Source of the DNA: JBGSIC01 sp041751875
GTDB lineage: Bacteria > Bdellovibrionota > FAC87 > UBA2466 > JACKAF01
DNA length: 64,000 nucleotides
Assembly (NCBI GenBank): GCA_041751875.1
Contig: JBGSIC010000010.1
Span: 124,001 to 188,000, forward strand
Direction: 5' to 3'
Part shown: positions 51,816 through 59,875 of the stretch, in pieces
How the letters are laid out: each line of letters opens with the position of its first letter
Position numbering within the stretch: position 1 is the stretch's first letter
The notes under the pieces: model-generated
Told to the model about the DNA's origin: nothing
The model's database searches: none
The model's input: only the letters and a program-made list of their open reading frames with translations
Program-made: the position numbers and the translations under genes

Positions 51816-52118
51816 ATGGATTCCTTTTCTGATTTTAGCGCTTTCTACGCTTACTACCTGCGAGAGCACTCCCGCCGGGAAACAAAACTTTTGCATTTAG
51901 CCGGGACAAGCTTGGGACTCGGAATGGGCATTTACGCCTTTTACGCTGGCAGCTGGGCCTGGGCGGGTGGGGCATTGGTTTGCGGATATGCCTTCGCCTG
52001 GCTGAGCCACTGCTTTATCGAACACAATCGGCCGGCAACCTTTCGCCATCCCTGGTGGTCTTTCCTCTCTGACTTTCGGATGGCTTTTGAAGTTCTCACC
52101 GGTAAAATTCGTTTGTAG
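51816..52118 (+). CDS. Mpo1/DUF962-family membrane protein
   Basis: A 100-residue protein with two membrane helices. The family pattern is clear: FSAFYAYYLREHSRRETKLLHLAGT at the N-terminus and WLSHCFIEHNRPATFRHPWWSFLSDFRMAFEVL at the C-terminus, with conserved histidines. The yeast homologue Mpo1 is an iron-dependent dioxygenase of 2-hydroxy fatty acids; the bacterial function is not established. It precedes the APC permease on the same strand by about 90 bases. Confidence 0.85.
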   Translation: MDSFSDFSAFYAYYLREHSRRETKLLHLAGTSLGLGMGIYAFYAGSWAWAGGALVCGYAFAWLSHCFIEHNRPATFRHPWWSFLSDFRMAFEVLTGKIRL

Positions 52119-52210
52119 CGGGCTCCAAACCTTTACCCATGAGTGTTGGCGGGCGAAGTGGCTTCCGATTTTCGTTGCTATTGCCGCGCAATGTCATTAT
52201 TTCCTTGGAA

Positions 52211-53545
52211 ATGGCGGCCGACCCCCAAACCGAATCTTCCCCAAAACTTTTTCGTGAGCTGAATTTTTTCTCTGCCTTTTGTCTGGTCGCGGGCTCTGTC
52301 ATCGGATCGGGTGTTTTCATCGTGGGTTCGGAAATCGCGACCCAACTCCACGACCCTTTTTGGGCGCTGAGTGTTTGGATGTTTGCTGGGTTTCTCACCT
52401 TAATCGGGGGCCTACTTCTAGCGGAACTAGGTTGTGCTCTGCCCAAGGCCGGAGGGCAGTATGTTTATTTGAGAGAACTTATCCATCCTTTGGTTGGCTT
52501 TCTCTACGGCTGGACTTTGCTTTTGGTGGTCCAGACCGGTTCTATCGCGGCCTTGAGTCTAGCTTTTGCCAAGTTCATGGCACGAGTCATACCGATTCCT
52601 GACTCTGAGCTTAAGTTTTGGGCAACGGGAGCCATCTTAAGTTTTACTGCCTTCAACGCATTGGGAATCAAAAAGGGCGCCGGACTTCTGGATTTTCTAA
52701 CGTCGCTGAAGCTTTTGGTATTGGCCGGGATCTCGCTGATTGGACTTTCGCTTTTGTTCGGCGGAACGCAGACAGTCTCCTTGCCGACTGAACCATTGAA
52801 TCTATCCTCTTTCGGCGTTGCCCTCATCGCGGCTTTTTGGGCGTACGACGGGTGGAACAACGTTACGTTTACCGCTGGTGAAATTAAGAACCCCAAAAAG
52901 AATCTGCCACTCGCTCTTGGCTTCGGGTTGCTAGCCGTTACCGGGCTCTATTTATTGGTGAACTATACCTATTATTTGCTCCTCGACTCGAGCGCGATTG
53001 CCAACTCAACCTTTGTCGGTGCAGATGCTGCAGGAGCTTGGGGCGGTCCCCTTGCTGTTAAAATTATTCCGTGGATTGTAGCGGTATCAACATTGGGCTG
53101 CATGAACGCCATGATCTTGGCGGGACCGCGTATTCCCTACGCGATGGCACTCGATGGCAGCTTGCCCCGCATTCTTTGCCGTCTCAATCCTAAGACTCAC
53201 TCCCCCAACGTTGCCATGTATTTTCAAGCGGCCTGGACTTGTGTGCTTGTTTGGACCGGAACCTTCGATCAGCTTTTCACCTATGCTATTTTTGCGGCCT
53301 TTATTTTTTACGGCCTTACGGCAATTGCCATGATCCGCTTGCGCCAGCAAAAACGGCCGCTCGCGGAAGATGCTTTTCAAGCGCCTCTTTACCCCTTCTT
53401 GCCTCTCGTCTATTTGTTGTTTGTAGCGCTATTCTCTTTAAACGCGCTCATTGAAAAACCCTGGGAGTCTCTCGCGGGGGTGGTCATTATTCTTACGGGC
53501 ATCCCAACCTACTTCTTCCTGCAAAAATTCCAAAAGCTCAGTTAA
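52211..53545 (+). CDS. APC-family amino acid permease
   Basis: A 444-residue integral membrane transporter with about 12 helices. Helix 1 carries the substrate-binding glycine motif GSVIGSGVFIVGSEIA; helix 6 has the second unwound segment with IAAFWAYDGWNNVTFTAGEIKNP, matching the LAT (light-subunit-type) branch. It should import or exchange amino acids. I chose ATG 52211 over an upstream frame beginning at 52139 because the added residues are basic and unlike the family. Its stop shares the bases TTAA with the convergent enolase stop. Confidence 0.9.
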   Translation: MAADPQTESSPKLFRELNFFSAFCLVAGSVIGSGVFIVGSEIATQLHDPFWALSVWMFAGFLTLIGGLLLAELGCALPKAGGQYVYLRELIHPLVGFLYGWTLLLVVQTGSIAALSLAFAKFMARVIPIPDSELKFWATGAILSFTAFNALGIKKGAGLLDFLTSLKLLVLAGISLIGLSLLFGGTQTVSLPTEPLNLSSFGVALIAAFWAYDGWNNVTFTAGEIKNPKKNLPLALGFGLLAVTGLYLLVNYTYYLLLDSSAIANSTFVGADAAGAWGGPLAVKIIPWIVAVSTLGCMNAMILAGPRIPYAMALDGSLPRILCRLNPKTHSPNVAMYFQAAWTCVLVWTGTFDQLFTYAIFAAFIFYGLTAIAMIRLRQQKRPLAEDAFQAPLYPFLPLVYLLFVALFSLNALIEKPWESLAGVVIILTGIPTYFFLQKFQKLS

Positions 53546-54843
53546 AACACCTTCGCAAATTTGATGGGTGTACCGGCACGCTTTGCTCTCTCTTCGATCC
53601 TTAAGAGCTCGTTATATTTAGCCGTGCGCTCAGAACGGGAGAGGGACCCCGTCTTGATTTGCCCGCAACCGGTTCCGACAGCAAGATGAGAAATCGTGGT
53701 GTCTTCCGTCTCACCAGATCGGTGGGAGACAATGCAGCGATAACGGTACTCATTGGCGAGCCGCATGGTTTGCAGTGTTTCGGTCAGCGTGCCGATTTGG
53801 TTTACTTTGATGAGAACCGCGTTAGCTACTTCCAGTTCGATTCCTTTTTGGACGAAGGTTTTATTCGTTACGAAAAGGTCGTCGCCAACCAGCTGAACTT
53901 TTTTGCCAAACTTCTGCGTGAGCGCCTGCCATCCTTTCCAATCATTTTCATCAAGACCATCTTCGACACTCACAATGGGAAACTTTCGAAACAGGTGATC
54001 GTAGTAGTTGAGCATTTTATCGGTGGTGAGCTGCTTTTCTCCCTCCCAGCCGATTTCATATTTGCCAGTGGCTTTGTCATAAAAAGAGCTGCTCGCGACG
54101 TCCAACGCCAGCGAGATTTGGCTTTTTAGTTGGTATCCGGAATTGCGAATCGCTTCGCAAAGCAGTTCCATCGCTTGTTCGTTGGATTCGAGGTTGGGAG
54201 CAAATCCCCCTTCGTCTCCGACAGCGGTGGAATGCCCCTTGGAATCCAACGTCTTTTTCAACCCTTGGAAGATTTCACATCCTGCTCGCAAAGCCTCTGA
54301 AAACGTTTCAAACCCGTGTGGAACAATCATGATTTCCTGCATCTCAAGCGGGTTGTTGGCGTGTTCACCGCCATTTAAAACGTTCATGAGGGGAATCGGG
54401 AGCTGCATGGCGCTCGTTCCATTTCCCATCGCTTCATTAAAAATAAGGTAGAGCGGGAGCTTTCGCTCAGCGGCGACAGCATGGGCAAACGCGAGAGAGA
54501 CGCCCAAAAGCGCATTCGCACCCAGGTTCGATTTTTGCGCAGAACCGTCTGTGCGGATGAGAAGGTTGTCGAGCTCTTCTAGGGAAGTAAATGTTTTGCC
54601 GGTGAGAATGCGCCGTAGGGTGTCGTTGATATGGGTCGCTGCTCGTAGAGTACCTTTTCCCAAGAAGCGTTTGGGATCCTCATCGCGCAGTTCGCGTGCT
54701 TCGTGTTCCCCTTTGGAGGCGCCTGAGGGAACCATGGCCATTCCCATCGCGCCCGAACTTAAGCCCAACTCCACTTCTACTGTGGGGTTGCCACGGGAAT
54801 CCAACACTTCGCGGCCAAGAACAGAAGCAATTCGAAAACTCAA
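53542..54843 (-). CDS. eno: Enolase
   Basis: The glycolytic enzyme interconverting 2-phosphoglycerate and phosphoenolpyruvate. Evidence: REVLDSRGNPTVEVEL at the N-terminus, catalytic GASKGEHEARELRD loop, magnesium ligands in VEDGLDENDW and LVGDDLFVTN, the general-base lysine in LIKVNQIGTLTET and VSHRSGETEDTTISHLAVG. 433 residues is standard. Monocistronic-looking, 87 bases downstream of dnaK on the same strand. Confidence 0.98.
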   Translation of the reverse strand: MSFRIASVLGREVLDSRGNPTVEVELGLSSGAMGMAMVPSGASKGEHEARELRDEDPKRFLGKGTLRAATHINDTLRRILTGKTFTSLEELDNLLIRTDGSAQKSNLGANALLGVSLAFAHAVAAERKLPLYLIFNEAMGNGTSAMQLPIPLMNVLNGGEHANNPLEMQEIMIVPHGFETFSEALRAGCEIFQGLKKTLDSKGHSTAVGDEGGFAPNLESNEQAMELLCEAIRNSGYQLKSQISLALDVASSSFYDKATGKYEIGWEGEKQLTTDKMLNYYDHLFRKFPIVSVEDGLDENDWKGWQALTQKFGKKVQLVGDDLFVTNKTFVQKGIELEVANAVLIKVNQIGTLTETLQTMRLANEYRYRCIVSHRSGETEDTTISHLAVGTGCGQIKTGSLSRSERTAKYNELLRIEERAKRAGTPIKFAKVF

Positions 54844-54930
54844 GATGGACTCCTAAAACAACTGGTGCCCAAGCGGGCGACCGACAGCGAATTTTTAGCC
54901 CACGAGAATTTGATTGTCGAGGTGCCTCTT

Positions 54931-56841
54931 TTAGTTTTCGGACTTATCTTCGCGGAATTCCGCGTCGATAGGTTCGTCTTCCTTCTTCTCAGCCGAAGGA
55001 GCCCCTTCGCCGCCCTGGCCAGGAGCTGCGCCACCACTTGCTTGGCTGGCTTTGTACATTTCTTCGGCCAGCTTGTGCGAAAGCGTAGTGAGCTTTTCCT
55101 GAGAGGTTTTCATTGCAGCGAGATCGTCTTTTTCAAGAGCCGCTTTGGCTTCCTTCACAGCTTCCTCAACTTGAGTTTTGTTGTCGCCAGACAACTTATC
55201 GCCGTTGTCTTTGATCAACTTCTCAGTCGAGTAAACAAGGTTGTCCAAGGTGTTCTTCGTGGTAACGAGTTCCTTCTTGGCTTTGTCTTCCTCCGCATGT
55301 GATTCAGCGTCTTTGACCATTTTCTTGATCTCATCTTCGCTGATACCGCTGCTCGCTGTGATTTTGATGCTCTGTTCTTTGCCAGTCGCCATGTCTTTGG
55401 CGCCTACATGAACAATGCCGTTGGCATCGATATCAAAGGTCACTTCAACTTGAGGCACGCCACGGGGCGCGGGCGGCAATCCGGTCAACTGGAAACGCGC
55501 GAGCGTTCGGTTGTCGTAAGCCATTTCGCGTTCGCCCTGCAACACGTGAATCTCCACGGTCGATTGGCTGTCCTCAGCGGTCGAGAAGATCTGACTCTTC
55601 TTTGTAGGAATCGTGGTGTTGCGATCGATGAGCTTTGTGAACACGCGTCCCAAAGTTTCGATACCTAAGGACAAGGGCGTGACGTCCAAGAGGAGTACGT
55701 CTTTTACTTCTCCAGCAAGCACACCACCCTGAATCGCCGCACCGGCTGCGACCACTTCGTCGGGATTTACGCTGCGGTTTGGCTCCTTACCAAAAAAGTC
55801 TTTTACGACTTTTTGGATCTTGGGAACACGCGTTGAACCGCCAACCAAAACGACTTCATCGATTTCGCTCGCGGAAAGACCAGCGTCTTTGAGCGCTTTC
55901 TTACAAGGCTCAATCGACCGCTGAATCAGGTCGTCGACAAGCTGTTCAAACTTGCTTCGGCTTAGCTTTATCTGCAAATGTTTGGGACCGCCCGCATCTG
56001 CCGTAATGAAGGGAAGATTGATTTCCGTCTCCATTGAAGAAGAGAGCTCGATCTTAGCTTTTTCCGCCGCTTCCTTTAAGCGTTGAATGGCCATTTTATC
56101 GTTGCTGAGATCAATGCCCTGATCTTTTTTGAATTCGGCAACAAGGAATTCGATCAATTTTTGGTCAAAGTCGTCACCGCCGAGGTGGGTGTCACCGTTA
56201 GTGGATTTTACTTCGACGACGTTATCGCCGACTTCCAGAATAGAAATATCGAAAGTACCGCCACCAAAGTCGTATACCGCGATTTTCTGTTCTTTCTTTT
56301 TATCCAAACCATAAGCCAAAGCCGCAGCCGTGGGTTCGTTGATGATGCGTTTTACATCCAGACCCGCAATTTTGCCCGCGTCCTTGGTCGCCTGGCGTTG
56401 GGCGTCGTTGAAATAAGCGGGAACGGTAATGACCGCTTCCTTTACTTCGTGGCCCAAATATTCTTCGGCGCTCTTTTTTAGCTTTTGCAGAATCATCGCC
56501 GAAATCTCAGGTGGAGAATAAACCTTTCCCTGAATTTCCACACCAGCACCACCATTTTTCTCGGTGGCTACCTTATAGGGAACCATGCGCGTTTCGTTCT
56601 GGACTTCCTCAAAGCGACGGCCCATGAAGCGCTTAATCGAGTAAACCGTGTTTTCGGGGTTAGTGACGGCCTGACGCTTAGCAATCTGGCCAACCAGCCG
56701 CTCGCCGTCTTTCGTAAAAGCCACTACGGAAGGGGTGGTACGTCCGCCTTCTTCGTTAGCGATGATTTTGGGCTCGTTGCCCTCCATAATCGCGAGACAG
56801 GAATTGGTGGTTCCTAAATCGATTCCAATAATTTTTGCCAT
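54931..56841 (-). CDS. dnaK: Molecular chaperone DnaK (Hsp70)
   Basis: An ATP-dependent chaperone of 636 residues. The ATPase domain has GIDLGTTNSCLAIMEG, IINEPTAAALAYG and VLVGGSTRVPKIQ; the substrate-binding domain has LLLDVTPLSLGIETLGRVFTKLI; the tail ends in EDEPIDAEFREDKSEN, the acidic C-terminus of DnaK. ATG 56841 follows GGAGG. Neither grpE nor dnaJ is adjacent, and no CIRCE operator was seen upstream, so regulation differs from the common dnaK operon layout. Confidence 0.98.
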   Translation of the reverse strand: MAKIIGIDLGTTNSCLAIMEGNEPKIIANEEGGRTTPSVVAFTKDGERLVGQIAKRQAVTNPENTVYSIKRFMGRRFEEVQNETRMVPYKVATEKNGGAGVEIQGKVYSPPEISAMILQKLKKSAEEYLGHEVKEAVITVPAYFNDAQRQATKDAGKIAGLDVKRIINEPTAAALAYGLDKKKEQKIAVYDFGGGTFDISILEVGDNVVEVKSTNGDTHLGGDDFDQKLIEFLVAEFKKDQGIDLSNDKMAIQRLKEAAEKAKIELSSSMETEINLPFITADAGGPKHLQIKLSRSKFEQLVDDLIQRSIEPCKKALKDAGLSASEIDEVVLVGGSTRVPKIQKVVKDFFGKEPNRSVNPDEVVAAGAAIQGGVLAGEVKDVLLLDVTPLSLGIETLGRVFTKLIDRNTTIPTKKSQIFSTAEDSQSTVEIHVLQGEREMAYDNRTLARFQLTGLPPAPRGVPQVEVTFDIDANGIVHVGAKDMATGKEQSIKITASSGISEDEIKKMVKDAESHAEEDKAKKELVTTKNTLDNLVYSTEKLIKDNGDKLSGDNKTQVEEAVKEAKAALEKDDLAAMKTSQEKLTTLSHKLAEEMYKASQASGGAAPGQGGEGAPSAEKKEDEPIDAEFREDKSEN

Positions 56842-57021
56842 CGTTGTGTCCTCCAGGACTCTAAATCTTATAAATTCCAATAGCTTGGCAGAAGTTCACT
56901 GCGTTTCAGTCTCTTATATACCAAGTTTCTGTGCCTAATATGGGCGGGGATTTTCGTAAGTCAACGGCTTCAAATGGACCTTGCGTAAATCGGTAGATTT
57001 GATAGATTGCGGCCCGTTCTT

Positions 57022-57342
57022 ATGCCCATATATGAGTACCAGTGTAAGGACTGCAGCCAGACTTTAGAAGTCATGCAGAAGTTCTCCGATCCCCCTCTCG
57101 AGAAGTGTCCAGCGTGTGGGGCTTTAGCGCTCAGCAAGTTGATCTCACGTACGAGTTTTCAGTTAAAGGGTAGCGGTTGGTACGCAACGGACTATAAGAA
57201 GGCTCCGGCGGATTCAGCAGGAAAAAAAACCAGCACGAAAAAGCCAGAGACGTCGAGTGAGAGTCCAAAAGCGGAAGCTAAGGATTCGCACACCCACCAT
57301 GCGGGTTGCTCGCATGGGAAGGTAAAGCCTTCGGGTGATTAG
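57022..57342 (+). CDS. FmdB-family zinc ribbon protein
   Basis: A 106-residue protein whose first 45 residues are the FmdB/CxxC zinc ribbon (MPIYEYQCKDC and EKCPACG, four cysteines). The rest is a low-complexity K/S/A-rich segment ending in a His/Cys cluster HTHHAGCSHG that may bind a second metal. ATG 57022 is chosen because every family member starts MPIYEY; an upstream TTG exists. The role of these proteins is unclear; it is divergent from dnaK and upstream of groESL. Confidence 0.88.
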   Translation: MPIYEYQCKDCSQTLEVMQKFSDPPLEKCPACGALALSKLISRTSFQLKGSGWYATDYKKAPADSAGKKTSTKKPETSSESPKAEAKDSHTHHAGCSHGKVKPSGD

Positions 57343-57359
57343 AAGTGAGCGTTAGGTGG

Positions 57360-57387
57360 TTGACTTTAAAAGGACACTTCCTAGATT
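57360..57387 (+). promoter_or_regulatory. Candidate promoter of groES-groEL
   Basis: TTGACT (57360-57365) and TAGATT (57382-57387), separated by 16 bases, lie 75 bases before groES. No inverted repeat of the CIRCE type (TTAGCACTC-N9-GAGTGCTAA) is present in the gap, so HrcA control is unlikely. By eye only. Confidence 0.4.
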
Positions 57388-57460
57388 ACGCCCACGGTGT
57401 TTTTAAAAAAGGGGCGGCGGGGCAATCTGCTGCTTTAAACGTACTTGTAGGAGGTTAGTT

Positions 57461-57751
57461 ATGAAGATTCGTCCTTTGCACGATCGGTTGATCGTCAAGC
57501 GGGTGGAAGAGGAAGAACGTACCAAAGGCGGGATCATTATTCCTGACAACGCGAAAGAAAAGCCCCAGCAGGGTGAAGTGATCGCGGTCGGTAGTGGAAA
57601 GGTTCTCGATGACGGCAAACGTACCGCTCTTGAAGTGAAAAAGGGTGATCGCGTTTTGTTCGGCAAGTACGCGGGTTCAGAGATCAAGATCGATGGTAAC
57701 GATTTCTTGATCATGAAGGAAGAAGACGTTCTCGGCGTTCTCGAGAAATAA
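57461..57751 (+). CDS. groES: Co-chaperonin GroES
   Basis: The 96-residue lid of the GroEL chamber. The sequence follows the family throughout: MKIRPLHDRLIVKRVEEEER, the mobile loop TKGGIIIPDNAKEKPQQG, VLFGKYAGSEIKIDGNDFLI and EDVLGVLE. AGGAGG sits before the ATG. groEL follows after 25 bases. Confidence 0.98.
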   Translation: MKIRPLHDRLIVKRVEEEERTKGGIIIPDNAKEKPQQGEVIAVGSGKVLDDGKRTALEVKKGDRVLFGKYAGSEIKIDGNDFLIMKEEDVLGVLEK

Positions 57752-57776
57752 AAGTTTTATTCTGTAGGAGGAATAC

Positions 57777-59429
57777 ATGTCGGCGAAAGAATTAAAGTTT
57801 AACGAAGATGCAAGAAGTTGCATTCTCAGAGGCGTGAACGTTTTGGCAGATGCAGTGAAAGTGACCTTGGGACCACGTGGTCGCAACGTTGTCATCGAAA
57901 AGTCATTCGGTGCCCCCACTGTGACCAAAGACGGTGTCACGGTAGCGAAGGAAATCGAGCTTGAGAATAAGTTCGAAAATATGGGCGCGCAGATGGTGAA
58001 AGAAGTCGCCAGCAAGACCAGCGATGACGCCGGTGATGGCACGACGACCGCCACGGTTTTGGCCCAAGCGATGTTCCGCGAAGGCGTGAAGTTGGTAACC
58101 ACGGGTCAAAGCCCGATGGAAATCAAGCGCGGCATGGACAAAGCGGTTGAAGCTTTGATCGCGGACCTTAAGAAGCAGAGCAAGTCCATTAAGGACGCGA
58201 AGGAAATCGCCCAGGTTGGTGCCATTTCCGCGAACAACGATGAAACCGTCGGCAAGATTATTTCTGAAGCGATGGCGAAAGTCGGTAAAGAAGGCGTTAT
58301 CACGGTTGAAGAATCCAAAACCGCTGAAACGACCCTCGAAGTCGTGGAAGGTATGCAGTTTGACCGCGGTTATCTTTCTCCTTACTTCGTGACCAATCCG
58401 GAAGCGATGGAAGCTCAGATCGAAAACCCTTACATTTTGATCCAAGAAAAGAAGATTTCAAACATGAAAGACCTTCTTCCCCTCTTGGAAAAAGTGGTGC
58501 AGGCCGGTCGTCCTTTGGTGATCATCGCCGAAGACGTTGAAGGTGAAGCACTCGCCACTTTGGTGGTGAACAAGTTGCGTGGCACGATCCAAGTCGCGGC
58601 GGTGAAAGCCCCGGGATTCGGTGACCGCCGCAAGGAAATGCTGCAAGACATCGCGACGCTTACGGGCGGCCAGGTGGTTGCAGAAGACTTGGGCCACAAA
58701 CTCGAAAACGCGACGTTGGATAGCTTGGGTCAAGCCAAGAAAATCACGATCGATAAAGACAACACCACCATCGTTGATGGCTTAGGTGAAAAGTCGGACA
58801 TCGAAGCTCGTGTTGGCCAGATTCGTCGCCAGATTGAAGAAACTTCTTCTGACTACGATCGCGAAAAGCTCCAAGAGCGTTTAGCGAAGTTGGTCGGTGG
58901 TGTTGCCGTCATTAACGTCGGCGCGGCCACGGAAATCGAAATGAAAGAAAAGAAGGCGCGTGTAGAAGACGCCCTTCACGCTACGCGCGCTGCCGTTGAA
59001 GAAGGCATCGTGGCCGGTGGCGGAACAGCCTTAGTCCGAGCGGTAAATTGCTTGGAAAAGCTGAAACTGGAAGGCGAACAATTGGCGGGTGCGAACATCG
59101 TTCGCCGCGCGGTTGAAGAGCCTTTGCGCATGATCGCGATGAACGCGGGCTATGAAGGCTCCATCGTCGTGGACAAGGTTCGCAACAGTGAAAAAGCTAA
59201 CTTTGGATTCAACGCGCTGACAGAGAAGTACGAAGATCTCGTCGCTGCTGGCGTGATTGATCCCACCAAGGTAACCCGTTGCGCGCTTCAAAACGCGGCT
59301 AGCATCGCTTCGTTGATGCTGACCACGGAAGCGCTCATCACCGAAAAGCCGAAGGATGAATCCTCCGGCGGCGGTCATGGCGGCGGCGGAATGCCCGGTG
59401 GTATGGGAGGCATGGGCGGCATGATGTAA
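57777..59429 (+). CDS. groEL: Chaperonin GroEL
   Basis: The 550-residue ATP-dependent chaperonin. Key stretches are NVLADAVKVTLGPRGRNVV, the catalytic SDDAGDGTTTATVLAQ, GYLSPYFVTN and the C-terminal glycine/methionine-rich tail GGGGMPGGMGGMGGMM. GTAGGAGG precedes the ATG. Base composition and codon choice look strongly optimised compared with neighbours, as expected for a highly expressed gene. A strong terminator follows at 59456. Confidence 0.98.
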   Translation: MSAKELKFNEDARSCILRGVNVLADAVKVTLGPRGRNVVIEKSFGAPTVTKDGVTVAKEIELENKFENMGAQMVKEVASKTSDDAGDGTTTATVLAQAMFREGVKLVTTGQSPMEIKRGMDKAVEALIADLKKQSKSIKDAKEIAQVGAISANNDETVGKIISEAMAKVGKEGVITVEESKTAETTLEVVEGMQFDRGYLSPYFVTNPEAMEAQIENPYILIQEKKISNMKDLLPLLEKVVQAGRPLVIIAEDVEGEALATLVVNKLRGTIQVAAVKAPGFGDRRKEMLQDIATLTGGQVVAEDLGHKLENATLDSLGQAKKITIDKDNTTIVDGLGEKSDIEARVGQIRRQIEETSSDYDREKLQERLAKLVGGVAVINVGAATEIEMKEKKARVEDALHATRAAVEEGIVAGGGTALVRAVNCLEKLKLEGEQLAGANIVRRAVEEPLRMIAMNAGYEGSIVVDKVRNSEKANFGFNALTEKYEDLVAAGVIDPTKVTRCALQNAASIASLMLTTEALITEKPKDESSGGGHGGGGMPGGMGGMGGMM

Positions 59430-59455
59430 GCCGTCCTGTCCTTCGGGATTTAAGA

Positions 59456-59488
59456 CCCGCTCTCCTTTGGGAGGGCGGGTTTTTTTTT
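59456..59488 (+). terminator. Rho-independent terminator after groEL
   Basis: The stem CCCGCTCTCC / GGAGGGCGGG (59456-59465 and 59470-59479, one G-U pair) with loop TTTG is followed by nine T. It is 27 bases beyond the groEL stop. Confidence 0.92.
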
Positions 59489-59510
59489 GCTTTTTGACAC
59501 AAAACGTTTT

Positions 59511-59616
59511 AGATAACGCAACGGATTAGGCTGGCTTCCGACCTTTGGCGTCGATCCCGGTTTCCGATCGCTTTCCTAACTTCCTGTTATTCCTTCGTTA
59601 ACCAAATGCGTTATCT
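59511..59616. other. Long-range inverted repeat in the groEL downstream gap
   Basis: AGATAACGCA (59511-59520) and TGCGTTATCT (59607-59616) are perfect complements 86 bases apart. Inside, TTAGG can pair with CCTAA and CGATC with GATCG, so the whole could fold as one branched hairpin. The 446-base gap 59430-59875 otherwise holds the terminator, no coding frame, and the leader of the next gene. It may be a small RNA or chance. Confidence 0.35.
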
Positions 59617-59780
59617 TTCCCCTTGCAGGTCATCTCTTTAGCCGTTAGCACTTAAGTATGCGGTAACGGGTTGCGGCGTAGGGTATCGATTAGGCAAACA
59701 ACCATTTTGAGCACGGTTGCTGCGGTGCGAAAACTATAACCTGTTGAGTGCGGGGGAGAATGGGTTTGTGTTTCGAAAAT

Positions 59781-59830
59781 ACGTCGCCAAAGTCCCTATC
59801 TAAACGTAGGGGCGCAAAGACATGGAAGTG
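59781..59830 (+). promoter_or_regulatory. Possible c-di-GMP-I (GEMM)-like leader element
   Basis: The 5' leader of the next gene contains AAAG-TC-CCTA-loop-TAGG-GGCGCAAA-GAC. Two short stems (GTC/GAC at 59792-59794 and 59819-59821; CCTA/TAGG at 59795-59798 and 59807-59810) flank a one-sided GGCGCAAA, close to the GACGCAAA of GEMM riboswitches. The AAA expected on the opposite side is missing, and a matching third helix is not clear, so this is tentative. Confidence 0.3.
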
Positions 59831-59875
59831 CGCGTTCGGAAGGAACGGGTGCTCTTCATGAGGGGTGGGGGAAAC

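Noticed and set aside
57903..58445. Long open frame opposite groEL
   Set aside because: A shadow frame caused by strong codon bias in groEL.
59645..59751. CIRCE-like halves TTAGCACTT (59645) and GAGTGC (59746)
   Set aside because: The halves are about 90 bases apart instead of nine and lie downstream of groEL, so this is not an HrcA operator. None was found before dnaK or groES either.
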